From Metabacillus crassostreae (lineage in GTDB: Bacteria > Bacillota > Bacilli > Bacillales > Bacillaceae): a stretch of 64,000 bases of DNA. The position numbers and the translations under genes are program-made. The DNA is taken from positions 620,001-684,000 of the forward strand of contig NZ_JAFBDU010000002.1 of NCBI RefSeq assembly GCF_016908395.1, in the 5' to 3' direction. Positions within the stretch are counted from its first letter, which is position 1, and each line of letters begins with the position of its first letter. Under the pieces are notes generated by a model, which searched no databases, was not told the origin of the DNA, and saw only the letters and a program-made list of their open reading frames with translations. Of the stretch, positions 42,550 to 51,789 are shown one piece after another.

Positions 42550-44055
42550 TTATTTCGTTGTTTGAAAAAACAATTGTTCTAAGATCTTAATTTTTTCCTC
42601 TGTATAATGCTTGAAGCCATCATTATAAGATTTAGGATCTTTTGGATTTGCAAATTGAGTAATCCTTCTCGTTATGGGATCAACAAATTTACTAGCAGCA
42701 CCACAACCAATTCCTATGATTGTTTGCTGCTCCTCCATGATCATAATATTATAAATACTGTCCTGACCTTTTAAGGCATAACCAACGTTTTCTAGATTAC
42801 CTAATATGTTTTTTTGTCGATATAAGTAATACGGTGCATAGCCATTTTCATTTGTCCATGAAACAGCATGATCCATCATCGTACCTATTTCTTCACGACT
42901 TGCAACCTTATACTTATGTTTATTTTTTGTCATTTCAGATGCTCTTTTAAAAGAAAGAGTATGAACTGTTATAGATTCTGGCATTAGTTTTGCAGATTCT
43001 GATAATGTATAATCAAATTCTTTAACACCTTCACCAGGTAATCCTATAATCAAATCCATGTTGATATTATTCATTCCCATACTTCGTGCTAAATGGAATT
43101 TATCGATTGTTTCTTCTACAGTATGATGTCGACCAATTGCCTTTAATGTATCTTGAATATATGATTGAGGATTAATACTAATCCGATCTATATTATACTT
43201 ATTTAAAACATCTAGCTTTTCCTTTGTAATTGTATCAGGTCTTCCTGCTTCAACAGTTATCTCTCTTATGTTTTTAACATCTGGGAAAGAAGTGATCATT
43301 TCCTCATAAAGCATATCCATCTCTTCAGCAGTAATACTAGTTGGAGTTCCTCCACCATAATATACTGTAGTGATTTTTATGCCTTTCTCTGTTAACCAAC
43401 GTCCTATTTCCTTCATCTCAAAATGAAGACCACCTAAGAAGGAGGTAACAGAGCCTTGTCGATTGTTTATTGCATATGCCGGAAATGTGCAGTACGCACA
43501 TTTTGTTGGACAAAAAGGAATACCAATATAGATACTTACTTCATTAGCTAGTGTATCTAAGTCTGGGATCACCTCTAGCTGACGTTGCACAATTTGCTTC
43601 ATCAATTCAATTTTCTCTTCCGAAAGCAAATACTCATCTTTAAACATACGATGAATCTCAGCTTCAGTTAAACCCTCTTGACGTTTTTTATGATAAAGCT
43701 TTGTTGGTCGAATTCCAGTTAAAATCCCCCATTTTTGAATGATGCCTGTATATTCCTGTAGCATTGTTAAATAGACATACGACAGGGTGTTCTTCATCTG
43801 TCTTAATCGATCTTTTCCCTCTAAATGTTCAGGTATTTCTTTTTCTTTCTTCGCTTCGTATTGTTTACCATCCTCTGATCTAAGAGAACCTCTTATTGAA
43901 ACACTGCTTGATTCTTCGTCAATGAAAAACTCTGCTTCAAGGGTTGAATCACCTTTAGTAAAGCAGAGTTCCGTTTCTTCAAAAAACAAATTCCCAATCA
44001 ATGTTAAAGGACGGTGAAATCGCTCATCATCTATGCCTTTAATATATATCTTCAT
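42550..44055 (-). CDS. hemZ: Oxygen-independent coproporphyrinogen dehydrogenase-like radical SAM protein HemZ
   Basis: A 501-residue radical SAM enzyme, the same length as B. subtilis HemZ. The 4Fe-4S cysteines are C182, C186 and C189 (FCPTKCAYC), then VYYGGGTPTSIT and the HemN-type core DRISINPQSYIQDTLKAIGR. The N-terminal ~170 residues are the HemZ-specific extension. It is thought to decarboxylate coproporphyrinogen III without oxygen; some HemN-like relatives are instead heme chaperones. RBS AAGGTGATAAT. Confidence 0.92.
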   Translation of the reverse strand: MKIYIKGIDDERFHRPLTLIGNLFFEETELCFTKGDSTLEAEFFIDEESSSVSIRGSLRSEDGKQYEAKKEKEIPEHLEGKDRLRQMKNTLSYVYLTMLQEYTGIIQKWGILTGIRPTKLYHKKRQEGLTEAEIHRMFKDEYLLSEEKIELMKQIVQRQLEVIPDLDTLANEVSIYIGIPFCPTKCAYCTFPAYAINNRQGSVTSFLGGLHFEMKEIGRWLTEKGIKITTVYYGGGTPTSITAEEMDMLYEEMITSFPDVKNIREITVEAGRPDTITKEKLDVLNKYNIDRISINPQSYIQDTLKAIGRHHTVEETIDKFHLARSMGMNNINMDLIIGLPGEGVKEFDYTLSESAKLMPESITVHTLSFKRASEMTKNKHKYKVASREEIGTMMDHAVSWTNENGYAPYYLYRQKNILGNLENVGYALKGQDSIYNIMIMEEQQTIIGIGCGAASKFVDPITRRITQFANPKDPKSYNDGFKHYTEEKIKILEQLFFQTTK

Positions 44056-44153
44056 ATTATCACCTTATCTTTTCAAGAACTTCTTTAAGCTTTAACATAG
44101 CCTTAAGTTTACAAAAATACTGCTTGATGAGTCAATGTTAGATACTAGAAGTG

Positions 44154-44612
44154 TTAGACAGTGGTTAAGACGAACCCCTTCTTTTTCATTAAGTATCTAA
44201 GTGCAGCTGGAAAACTTGCAAATGACTCTGCTTTTATTTGCACTCCAGAGGTTACAATCTTTTTTATAAGCTGTGGTGAAAGACCAACATAATAGGGCTC
44301 AACACCCATGAGAATAATTGCTTCTGTTAGTTGATGGATTTCTCTCCCTAGCTCTTCAATTTCCATTTGTTCGATTTTTTCAAGTGTAATGTCTGTTAAA
44401 TCGATAATAGCTGATTCAATTGGATTACTTTGTATGTACATTAAAATCTTAATTCTAATTTTCTCGAATCGTTCTTCAATTAATATACCCGTAATAGGTA
44501 CTAATATTGTATTAGGAATAATAGACGGAATAATTGGTGCAGACATATCTAATATAACTTCCTCATATTCATTGATCTTTTTTTCTAGCTTTTCAATATA
44601 TTCCTGGTTCAT
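44154..44612 (-). CDS. Orphan STAS-domain protein (RsbR-like, stressosome type)
   Basis: A 152-residue protein: a ~30-residue coiled-coil N-terminus and a STAS domain (about 40-145). IIPSIIPNTILVPITGIL is the typical opening of RsbR-type STAS domains, and AIILMGVEPYYVGLSPQLIKKIVTSGVQI matches their middle. The usual D-(T/S) phosphorylation site after the IDLT strand is replaced by LEKIEQ, so it may not be phosphorylated. There is no globin or PAS sensor domain and no rsb partner nearby. Probably a stressosome scaffold variant; function inferred. Confidence 0.75.
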   Translation of the reverse strand: MNQEYIEKLEKKINEYEEVILDMSAPIIPSIIPNTILVPITGILIEERFEKIRIKILMYIQSNPIESAIIDLTDITLEKIEQMEIEELGREIHQLTEAIILMGVEPYYVGLSPQLIKKIVTSGVQIKAESFASFPAALRYLMKKKGFVLTTV

Positions 44613-44979
44613 ATACTGTTCCTCGTTTCTATCTAAATTCTAGGCTTTCTTCTCATGCAAGCTGCTTACGCAATCATTGTTTCTCAAAAAAATAATAGTA
44701 ACCAATTTATATATAAAATTTAGTAATATCTTTTTTTCATCCAATATTACACTTTATACAACTTACATCCCATATGAGGAGCGTTAGCAACAATCTTTTT
44801 AGAAAAAGCTGATTATCAACTCTATTACAATAGTAACAATTTACTATTACCTCTAACAAGTAAAGTTTATTCTAGATATACTCTAGGATACGCCTTTCAT
44901 TCTAATTATAAATAATGTTAATATTTTTACCTATTAAAATCATACAATGTTTATAACTATATCATTAGGAGGCTTTATT
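44613..44979. other. Intergenic gap of 367 bases, AT-rich
   Basis: No gene, repeat or clear hairpin is seen. Divergent promoters for the STAS gene and the gene at 44980 must lie here; a TAATGTTAATATT stretch near 44915-44930 is a weak candidate. Confidence 0.55.
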
Positions 44980-45297
44980 GTGAAAATTTTTCTCCCTTTC
45001 TTCCTTGTTGCAGTTGTTTTAGTAATTGGATATTTAGAATCCCCTCTTTTCAGTGAAAAAGAAGATGTTGTTACAAGCCTTCCTTTACCGGTAGAAGAAA
45101 CAACTTCAGCAAGCTCGCAGGAAGATGAACAAGTAGAATTAACAGCAGAGTTAGAAAATAAGTTTGTTGAAGTAACAGAAGAAGATGGATATACCGTTGA
45201 GGTTTATCAAGAGTATGAGATTTATAAAGATGCAGAAGGTAATGTCCTTGAAAGTGTACCAACGTCTAATTATCACTATTTGCGTTATAAGCAATAA
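44980..45297 (+). CDS. Small exported or membrane-anchored protein
   Basis: A 105-residue protein with an N-terminal hydrophobic segment (FLPFFLVAVVLVIGYL), a Ser/Thr/Glu-rich linker, and a C-terminal domain with EEDGYTVEVYQEYEIYKDAEGNV. The start is GTG behind TAGGAGGCTTTATT; an upstream ATG at 44947 lacks a site. No family recognised. Probably anchored with its C-terminus outside. Confidence 0.65.
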   Translation: MKIFLPFFLVAVVLVIGYLESPLFSEKEDVVTSLPLPVEETTSASSQEDEQVELTAELENKFVEVTEEDGYTVEVYQEYEIYKDAEGNVLESVPTSNYHYLRYKQ

Positions 45298-45314
45298 GAA
45301 GCTACTTTTAAAAT

Positions 45315-45385
45315 TTGAAAGGATAATCCCGAATTAGAAGGTGATCGTTCAATTAATCTTTCTCCTAATAATTCGGTTCTTTATT
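45315..45385 (+). repeat. Dispersed repeat family A, copy 4
   Basis: AATCCCGAATTAGAAGGTGATCG pairs loosely with CTTTCTCCTAATAATTCGG, ending in TTCTTTATTT. It lies ~20 bases past the stop at 45297 and may terminate that gene. The four copies differ enough to suggest an old family. Confidence 0.65.
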
Positions 45386-45520
45386 TACTGTCATCAGTAG
45401 ATTTTTTCTTTAATTATGTCCCAGTTAGACTTTCTTCTAGAAAAAGTACCTATTATCGGATAAAATATTGTTTCCACCAGAAAATGAGATCAATAATAGC
45501 AACACTGTCAAAAAAGGGCT

Positions 45521-46435
45521 TTACATAAAATCATAGAAATATCTAATAACATGGAAAAATACCGGTGATGTATATGTTAAGCTATCAACACGATTAATAT
45601 AGCTTTCTTTAAGCGTCTCTATTTTCTCCTGATCACCAATTAACAAATCACGCTTTAATACTGAGATTGTTAAACTTCCAAAAAATCCACTTAAACTAAT
45701 GAGAATACCAGATAAAATCCCAAACTTCATATCAAGTGGTGTTAAATATGGATAGATAAAGTAGGAAACTATAGTTGTAACAATGGCTGCACATATAAAT
45801 CCTTCCCATGTAATCGTTGGGTTTGCTGAGGGTACTACTTTTCTCTTACCAATGTATAGTGAAATCAAGTAATGAACAATATCGTTTACTTGTGTTAGCA
45901 AAACAAGAAATAACACAAGATTTGCTCCATATTCAGGTGTAGCAAATTGATAATACGCAAGATGACTTAATCCAAACACCATTAACATTAAGCCCCACTG
46001 TGTTGAACTTACTGATCTAAGAAAACCACTTGTACCTTTTCCTAGCAATCTTGGTAATGGAAGAAATAAAAAAACATAAACAGGAATAAAAACGATAAAC
46101 ATTCCATACCATCCGATCATTATCCAATAAAACTGAACCGGAATAGCCAAATATGCCCAAAGGAACAAACGTCTGTCGGCTTTTCTAGTTTTCATCATCG
46201 AGAAGTACTCTTTTAATGCAAAAAAACAAAGCACCATTAAAGACAATAAAGACACAATAGGATTGAATAATGTTGCCATACAAAAAACAACAAACATTCC
46301 CCACCATGTTTTCACTCTAACAAACACCTGTGAAAAATCCTTGTCAGTTTGCTGTTTACTCATAAAAATAAATACTAGATTTACAGTAATTAAGCCAATA
46401 AAAATGATCGTCAAAGTCCACAAAGTTGTACTCAA
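45521..46435 (-). CDS. Phosphatidate cytidylyltransferase (CdsA) family protein
   Basis: A 304-residue integral membrane protein with about eight helices and the CdsA C-terminal signature in altered form: S-x3-KRD near LTISVLKRDLLIGDQ, then INRVDSLTYTSPVFFHVIRYFY (DR-DS-x4-P-x-FFH pattern). The N-terminal KTWWGMFVVFCMA region also fits. CdsA makes CDP-diacylglycerol from CTP and phosphatidate. The normal cdsA of Bacillus sits by rasP/uppS, so this is probably a paralogue of uncertain substrate. The start is TTG behind GGTGGAAAA. Confidence 0.8.
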   Translation of the reverse strand: MSTTLWTLTIIFIGLITVNLVFIFMSKQQTDKDFSQVFVRVKTWWGMFVVFCMATLFNPIVSLLSLMVLCFFALKEYFSMMKTRKADRRLFLWAYLAIPVQFYWIMIGWYGMFIVFIPVYVFLFLPLPRLLGKGTSGFLRSVSSTQWGLMLMVFGLSHLAYYQFATPEYGANLVLFLVLLTQVNDIVHYLISLYIGKRKVVPSANPTITWEGFICAAIVTTIVSYFIYPYLTPLDMKFGILSGILISLSGFFGSLTISVLKRDLLIGDQEKIETLKESYINRVDSLTYTSPVFFHVIRYFYDFM

Positions 46436-46680
46436 TTTTCCACCTACTCAAATTTAAAATTCCACTACAACTCAACTGTTTCCGGCAAACATGTTTCTTT
46501 AAATAAGGAGAAAGTAGCTCCTTATGAAATCTGGTCGCATCTTTCCTTCATAAAATGGTACCCTTATAAGACAAAACACTTTCAACAAACTATTTTAGTC
46601 ATTTAGCATCCATAATTTTAAAAAAGATCTTATAATAAAGTATAGAATAAATTAGAAATTTCCAAAAGAGGGAAAAATAT

Positions 46681-47229
46681 ATGAAATCTACCACATATGT
46701 ATATATTTTGCTAACTGATACAGGTACCTTATTTACAAAATCAATAAAAAAATACACCAGGGCTCCTTATAATCATGCCTCTATCGCATTTAACCATGAA
46801 TTGACTGAAATGTATAGTTTCGGAAGGAAAAATCCAAGTAACCCAATTAATGGTGGCTTTGTCAAAGAAGATCTGTTCACTGGAACTTATAGTAAATACC
46901 CTAAAACAACATGTGTTATTTACAGACTAGAAGTTTCAGAACGTGAAGTAGAAAAGATGCGTCGAGTTCTTAATGTTTTTATAAAAAACAAAAAGAAATT
47001 TCTCTATAATCTCGCCGGTGTCTTGGGAGTTTCATTAAATGAACCTATTGAATTTAGCAATTCTTATTTTTGTTCACAATTTGTTGCTGAGGTGCTACAC
47101 AGAGCAGGAATAAAACTCTGGGATAAGCTACCAGCCCTTGTTACTCCTGATGATTTTAGACAACAAAAACAACTTGAGCTTATATACGAAGGAAAGCTGT
47201 TTGATTATCCTGCAATTAAGAAAAAATGA
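46681..47229 (+). CDS. YiiX/YebB-like permuted NlpC/P60 (papain-like) hydrolase
   Basis: A 182-residue protein with the order typical of permuted papain-like enzymes: His in RAPYNHASIAFNHE, then downstream Cys in NSYFCSQFVAEVLHRAGI. Relatives are thought to act on amide or lipid-ester bonds of envelope components. No signal peptide is seen. RBS GAGGGAAAAATAT. It is separate from its neighbours. The substrate is unknown. Confidence 0.75.
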   Translation: MKSTTYVYILLTDTGTLFTKSIKKYTRAPYNHASIAFNHELTEMYSFGRKNPSNPINGGFVKEDLFTGTYSKYPKTTCVIYRLEVSEREVEKMRRVLNVFIKNKKKFLYNLAGVLGVSLNEPIEFSNSYFCSQFVAEVLHRAGIKLWDKLPALVTPDDFRQQKQLELIYEGKLFDYPAIKKK

Positions 47230-47256
47230 TTGAAGCTGAGGCACAACACGACAGAA

Positions 47257-47290
47257 AACAGGGACTATTTTGAGTCCCTGTTCAGATCGT
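47257..47290. terminator. Terminator between the hydrolase gene and yhaX
   Basis: AACAGGGACT at 47257-47266 pairs with AGTCCCTGTT at 47273-47282 around ATTTTG. It lies between convergent genes. T tract is poor, so efficiency is uncertain. Confidence 0.65.
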
Positions 47291-47315
47291 TTATCTATCA
47301 AATAGTTTAATTATA

Positions 47316-48185
47316 TTATCTATCTATCTTAATTTTACGCAAAAATTCTTGTCTTTGCTGTTTACGAAAATGCTCTTTAACCATATATCCTACACCCTCG
47401 TGGTTATTTGACCTAGTTACCCAGTCAGCAGCATGCTTTACTTCAAAGGGTGCATTCCACATAGCTACTCCTAGCCCAGCTGATGTGATCATTCCCTTAT
47501 CATCTTCCGCATCACCAATTGCCACAGTTTCTTCTAACGAAATCTTTAAATGCTTTGCTAACATTCTTAATCCATATTCCTTTGATAAACCCTTTTGAAT
47601 GATTTCCAGCTTCTTTGGTTGAGTCGCTTTCACTTCTACTCCATTAAACGCTTCGATGATTAATTGCTCTGCCTCTTCTTTTTCATCTTCCTTTGAAAAA
47701 TGGACATCAATCTTTGTTGCAGACACAGGCTCGTCACGAAGAGTATCACCTAATGAATCAACAAACTGCACAGGATAAAACATCGAATCTGATGTATTGA
47801 GAATAGATTTACTAAGTAAGTTTGAAGCAATTCTTTTTCTATTTCCAATTGAATATCTTTCATGAGTTAGACGAATATTACACTTGAAATTTTCAAGTAC
47901 TTGAACAAGATTAAACGTCATTTCCTCTGAGATTCTCTTCTCAAATAACGGTTCATCAAGATTATCAGCTATAAATGCTCCACCATGTGTAATAATGTAT
48001 GAATCTAGCTTTAATGCTTTTGCAAGCTTTTTCGCAGATTGAAAATGCCTGTTCGTCACAAGTGTTACATAAACACCTTTATCTTTCACATACTCGATCG
48101 CTTCTTTCGTGGACGGCTGGAGGCGACCATTTGAACGAAGCAAAGTACCATCTACATTAAGTGCCAGTAATTTATAATTAGTCAT
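47316..48185 (-). CDS. yhaX: Cof-type HAD family protein YhaX with altered nucleophile motif
   Basis: A 289-residue HAD IIB protein: VTNRHFQSAKKLAKAL (motif II), KEYGLRMLAKHL (motif III Lys region) and AIGDAEDDKGM (motif IV). Motif I reads LALNVDGTLLRS, so the nucleophile Asp of DxDGT is Asn (codon AAT). I start at 48185, behind GGGGGACCCGCA; length then matches YhaX. In B. subtilis yhaX is sporulation-associated. The Asn may make it a poor or inactive phosphatase. Confidence 0.85.
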   Translation of the reverse strand: MTNYKLLALNVDGTLLRSNGRLQPSTKEAIEYVKDKGVYVTLVTNRHFQSAKKLAKALKLDSYIITHGGAFIADNLDEPLFEKRISEEMTFNLVQVLENFKCNIRLTHERYSIGNRKRIASNLLSKSILNTSDSMFYPVQFVDSLGDTLRDEPVSATKIDVHFSKEDEKEEAEQLIIEAFNGVEVKATQPKKLEIIQKGLSKEYGLRMLAKHLKISLEETVAIGDAEDDKGMITSAGLGVAMWNAPFEVKHAADWVTRSNNHEGVGYMVKEHFRKQQRQEFLRKIKIDR

Positions 48186-48261
48186 TGCGGGTCCCCCTTC
48201 TACAGATGTCAAAAACCTATTATGAGGTTATGTCCCTTTTAGTAAAAATAGAACAATCAGT

Positions 48262-48450
48262 ATTTACGAAAGGCTGTTTTCGTAAAGTTTGTTGTTTTTA
48301 GAATCATGATGGAAACAATTCTGTATAAAGACTAGTGGCATCTTTTCTACTACAAATCGCACCTTCTATGCAATATCACACTGGTTACAACAGATAATGA
48401 CGTCTTTTTGCAACAAATCTTTCAGAAAAGAGCCTTAAGAAAAGTGGAAA
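48262..48450 (-). repeat. Dispersed repeat family D, copy 2 (inverted)
   Basis: The reverse complement aligns along its whole length with 14090-14268, about 34 kb away. Shared ends are AAAACAGCCTTT and CTTTTCTGAAAGATT. It lies upstream of yhaX and downstream of yheA. Confidence 0.8.
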
Positions 48451-48547
48451 CGCCTTGTTGAATAAGACAACCTTGTAAAAGACTTCCCAGAAAAATGAAT
48501 GCGTGTAACAGAAATCAGCCTCAATGTTTATAAATCCTAATAAAAAA

Positions 48548-48577
48548 ACAGAATGGAAAAATCCATTCTGTCATTTT
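48548..48577 (-). terminator. Terminator of yheA
   Basis: ACAGAATGGA at 48548-48557 pairs with TCCATTCTGT at 48562-48571, with seven A on the left side giving the U run for the minus strand. Confidence 0.8.
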
Positions 48578-48587
48578 TATGTACTTA

Positions 48588-48941
48588 TTATTGCTCCATG
48601 CTTCCGTACAATTCTTCTAGCGGCTTCATGATAATTTTATTTAGCTCTGTAACTACCATGCTTAAACGTTGTTCAGCTGCCATTAATTGTGAGATCGTTT
48701 CATGCTGCTGAACAAGTTGAACTGATTTTTGTGCTTGTTCAATTTCTTCTTCAGAAATTTCTTGTCCAGACATTTGTTTTTGTTGAAGACCCAATTGAAT
48801 GTTACGGAAGTTCTCAAACATCTTACTAGCTGATTCATCCGCGTTTACTTGATCATAAAGCTTACGTAAAGCTTTGAATTCATCACTTTCTCGTAAAGCT
48901 TTTTCTAAATTGTATGCAACATCATATAAGTTTTCAGGCAT
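48588..48941 (-). CDS. yheA: YlbF/YmcA-family protein YheA
   Basis: A 117-residue helical protein of the YlbF/YheA (DUF964) family. DVAYNLEKALRESDEFKAL at the N-terminus, ASKMFENFRNIQLGLQQKQMSG in the middle and a closing helix around LNKIIMKPLEELYG. It is soluble; YlbF and YmcA relatives work with RNase Y. The role of YheA itself is not settled. RBS AAAGGAGGCTCATCAT. Confidence 0.9.
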   Translation of the reverse strand: MPENLYDVAYNLEKALRESDEFKALRKLYDQVNADESASKMFENFRNIQLGLQQKQMSGQEISEEEIEQAQKSVQLVQQHETISQLMAAEQRLSMVVTELNKIIMKPLEELYGSMEQ

Positions 48942-49084
48942 ATGATGAGCCTCCTTTCTAGTTTTGACCCATGTAGGCTCTCCCCTACACTATAACAAAC
49001 TATTTGAAAAATATCATATTATGCATGTGAAAAGAGGAATATTTCAAAAAAAGTTCTCTATTGAAATTTCAATAAACACTATAA

Positions 49085-49120
49085 AAGAGGAATACACGTT
49101 CATGTACAGTGCCTCTTCTT
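49085..49120 (-). terminator. Terminator of yheB
   Basis: AAGAGG at 49085-49090 and CCTCTT at 49112-49117 enclose a partly paired loop (ACACGTTCATGTAC / CACG-CATG). It lies just past the yheB stop on the minus strand. Confidence 0.55.
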
Positions 49121-49130
49121 TCTTTTAAAA

Positions 49131-50264
49131 TTAAAACAACATAACAATAATTGCTTGAAAACCACCGATAATTCCACCAAGTAGAGCACCTAAATACGTA
49201 ATCATTTTAAATTCTTTGCGAGATATTGAGAGGATCATATCTTCTAAGCGATCAACAGCAAATGTTTCTACTTGTTCTTTGACAACATCCTCTAGTTTCA
49301 GCCTTTTCATCATCTCTTCCAAATGAGATACAAGATAATTTGTTGTTAATTCAATAGCTTTAGGCAGCCATTTGTTAATTAATATTTCCTCATTTGGCTT
49401 TAAATACGTTGAAAGGGGCTTTGTTAATAAATCATTAGCATTTACTATCTCAACAATACGATCAATAAGGCCTGATCCCTTTTCAATAACTCCCCATTTT
49501 GCATCAATCTCTTCAAGTGTCATTTCTTTAATAGTCGTCCACTCACGCGCTATTAGTGTTGTTAAAAGATTTTTCGTTTCTTGATTTTTTAGGAACTTGA
49601 CGACTTCAGGTTGAACTTTATCAACTAGACTATCATTTCCAAGAAACATCCCAATCATATTACCCAGCATTCCTCTTGTTGATAAAAAGTCTTCAATCAT
49701 CTTTTTAAGCTTCTGTTTTCCTTCAGTACTTTCAAAGTATGTTATTCCTTTTTCAGTAATGAACGAAGCAACCTTTGGAATTGCTATATATAGTTCATCT
49801 TCCACATGATCTGGCACAATTTCTTGCAGGGATTTCTTCTTATTTTCACTTATCAATTCATTATATTTACTTTGGGCAAACTCCTTTACCTTACTATTAA
49901 TAAGATCGTTGGAATTTTCAATAGATAAAGCTGTCATTATTTGCTCTGGTGTTTTGTCTGACTGTGTAAGCTTTTTAACTTGAATTTCTCCCCAAGATTT
50001 TATTTGCTCTTGAAATTGTGATTGAAGAAATTTCCGTTTAATACCTTCTGCTGTCAATAGGTGCTCAACGACCATTTTTCCAAGCTGATTAGCAAGCTCC
50101 TGTCTTCTTTTTGGAATAAGTCCTGGTGTAAACGGTACTCGTTTTCCAAAAACAAAAATAGGTTTATAAGGTCGAAAAAGCATCTTAATTGCTAATGAGT
50201 TTGTTACTCCTCCAATTGCTGCACCAATACTAATCATGATTAATACTAAAAATAAATCTTTCAT
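49131..50264 (-). CDS. yheB: DUF445 membrane protein YheB
   Basis: A 377-residue protein with membrane helices at both ends ([26 protein letters not shown], and [20 protein letters not shown] at the C-terminus) and a long helical middle. The [20 protein letters not shown] block is the DUF445 signature. The ATG at 50264 gives the same length as B. subtilis YheB and is 9 bases behind GGAAGG. Function unknown; likely involved in sporulation or envelope. Confidence 0.9.
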   Translation of the reverse strand: MKDLFLVLIMISIGAAIGGVTNSLAIKMLFRPYKPIFVFGKRVPFTPGLIPKRRQELANQLGKMVVEHLLTAEGIKRKFLQSQFQEQIKSWGEIQVKKLTQSDKTPEQIMTALSIENSNDLINSKVKEFAQSKYNELISENKKKSLQEIVPDHVEDELYIAIPKVASFITEKGITYFESTEGKQKLKKMIEDFLSTRGMLGNMIGMFLGNDSLVDKVQPEVVKFLKNQETKNLLTTLIAREWTTIKEMTLEEIDAKWGVIEKGSGLIDRIVEIVNANDLLTKPLSTYLKPNEEILINKWLPKAIELTTNYLVSHLEEMMKRLKLEDVVKEQVETFAVDRLEDMILSISRKEFKMITYLGALLGGIIGGFQAIIVMLF

Positions 50265-50383
50265 CACCATCTACCTTCCACCACTTCACCGATTTTGATT
50301 CCTTTTCATACGATGTCTTATAAACTTCAGCCTATACACATTATAGAGCTTGTCTTAACACCGAGCAAATGAGGGATTTGCAC

Positions 50384-51739
50384 ATGAAACAAGAATTGAT
50401 TGAACTATCACCATTATTAACAACTTCCAGACCTTATATTTGTGAAATCACTGAGGGACTTCGCAAGCATCTAGGTTTGTCTAAATACCTTCAATCCTTG
50501 AAAATTAACTGTGGAATGCATACTGTTACATGTCCAGTCGTATTAATAAATGAGGATCATTTAAGTTTGTCTCTCACTGATAATATTCTAGATGAACTAC
50601 ATTTGCCGAAACAATCTCTTAAGCTACAAGCAAAACAGATTGACTCTGCTCAAATTAGACTTGGACCAATTATTGGTGTGTTAACAGAGATTTCAACAAA
50701 GCAAGGATTGAATTTTGGGTCTATTCATGATTTTTGTCATGAACTTGCCCGTTATTGTCATGCTAATGGATGCTTACTATATATTTTTTCTCTAAAAATG
50801 TACAACAAAGATCATATGGCAGGCTACTGCCTTACTGACAACAAATGGGTCAAAACATCTGTACCATATCCAGATGTCGTCCACAACCGAATTCATTCTA
50901 GAAAACTAGAAAAATCTAAAACATTTTTATCCGTTACATCTGATTTTATTGAAAATAAGACTCCTTATTTTAATGATCGTTTTTTAAATAAATGGGAGGT
51001 ACATCAAATTTTATCAGCAAGTGAGCATCTCGTTCCTTATTTACCCGATAGTAAGTTACTCGAATCTAAAGCTATATTAGAACAAATGCTTCACGACAAG
51101 AAGGATGTTTTTATAAAGCCTATTAACGGAAGTCAAGGTAAGCGAATTTTCCGAGTGATTGAACAAGAAGATACCTCTTACTTATTAGATTTCACTACCT
51201 TTTCTGGAGAAATAAACAAAAAATATGATAGTTTTTATCAACTTTTCACTTCTCTTTATCCTAGATTAAAAAGAGAGGGTTTCTTAGTACAGGAAACAAT
51301 CAATCTAAAAAAATATAATAATCACACATTAGATTTCAGATTTTTATGTCATAAAAAAGATCAGCAAAATTGGAAAGTTTCCTCAAGCGTTGCGCGAATT
51401 TCCGGTGATAACCAATTTGTTGCAAATCTTGCAAGAGGTGGGAGTATTCATCAAATCAAAAGTTTATTAGATGAGCTTTATGGTGAGAGAGAGAGCTTGC
51501 ATTTACGAAAATTATTAGCGGAATTATCACTTGAGATTGTTGAAGTAATCTGCATCCAAGCTGGTGGTGAGTTTGGTGAATTTGGGATTGACCTTGCATT
51601 AGATGAAGAAGGAAAACCATGGATTATTGAGGTGAATACTAAGCCTTCTAAGTCAGAGGATGATCCTAAAAAGGGCAAGGTTCGTCCTTCCGCACGAGCG
51701 ATCATAAACTACTGCCTTTTTTTGTATAACAAAAATTAG
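50384..51739 (+). CDS. yheD: YheD-type ATP-grasp protein, copy 1
   Basis: A 451-residue YheC/YheD family (endospore-coat-associated) protein. N-terminal ~100 residues are a beta-rich domain, followed by an ATP-grasp fold from about residue 205: KPINGSQGKRIFRV (ATP-binding Lys and Gly-rich loop), LDFRFLCHK, then GEFGIDLALDEEGKPWIIEVNTKPSK (Mg ligands). ATP-grasp enzymes join a carboxylate to an amine or thiol; the substrates here are unknown. RBS GAGGGATTTGCAC. First of four tandem genes with the same fold. Confidence 0.88.
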   Translation: MKQELIELSPLLTTSRPYICEITEGLRKHLGLSKYLQSLKINCGMHTVTCPVVLINEDHLSLSLTDNILDELHLPKQSLKLQAKQIDSAQIRLGPIIGVLTEISTKQGLNFGSIHDFCHELARYCHANGCLLYIFSLKMYNKDHMAGYCLTDNKWVKTSVPYPDVVHNRIHSRKLEKSKTFLSVTSDFIENKTPYFNDRFLNKWEVHQILSASEHLVPYLPDSKLLESKAILEQMLHDKKDVFIKPINGSQGKRIFRVIEQEDTSYLLDFTTFSGEINKKYDSFYQLFTSLYPRLKREGFLVQETINLKKYNNHTLDFRFLCHKKDQQNWKVSSSVARISGDNQFVANLARGGSIHQIKSLLDELYGERESLHLRKLLAELSLEIVEVICIQAGGEFGEFGIDLALDEEGKPWIIEVNTKPSKSEDDPKKGKVRPSARAIINYCLFLYNKN

Positions 51740-51789
51740 TTTTCTTTCTTATTTAGATGGAAAAAGAAGGAACGAAGGGAATGACGTAA

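Larger units (their letters stand above)
48186..48587. other. Intergenic gap of 402 bases with family D repeat
   Basis: It is mostly the inverted family D repeat (48262-48450), then ~90 bases of filler and the terminator of yheA (48548-48575). No gene is visible. Confidence 0.7.
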
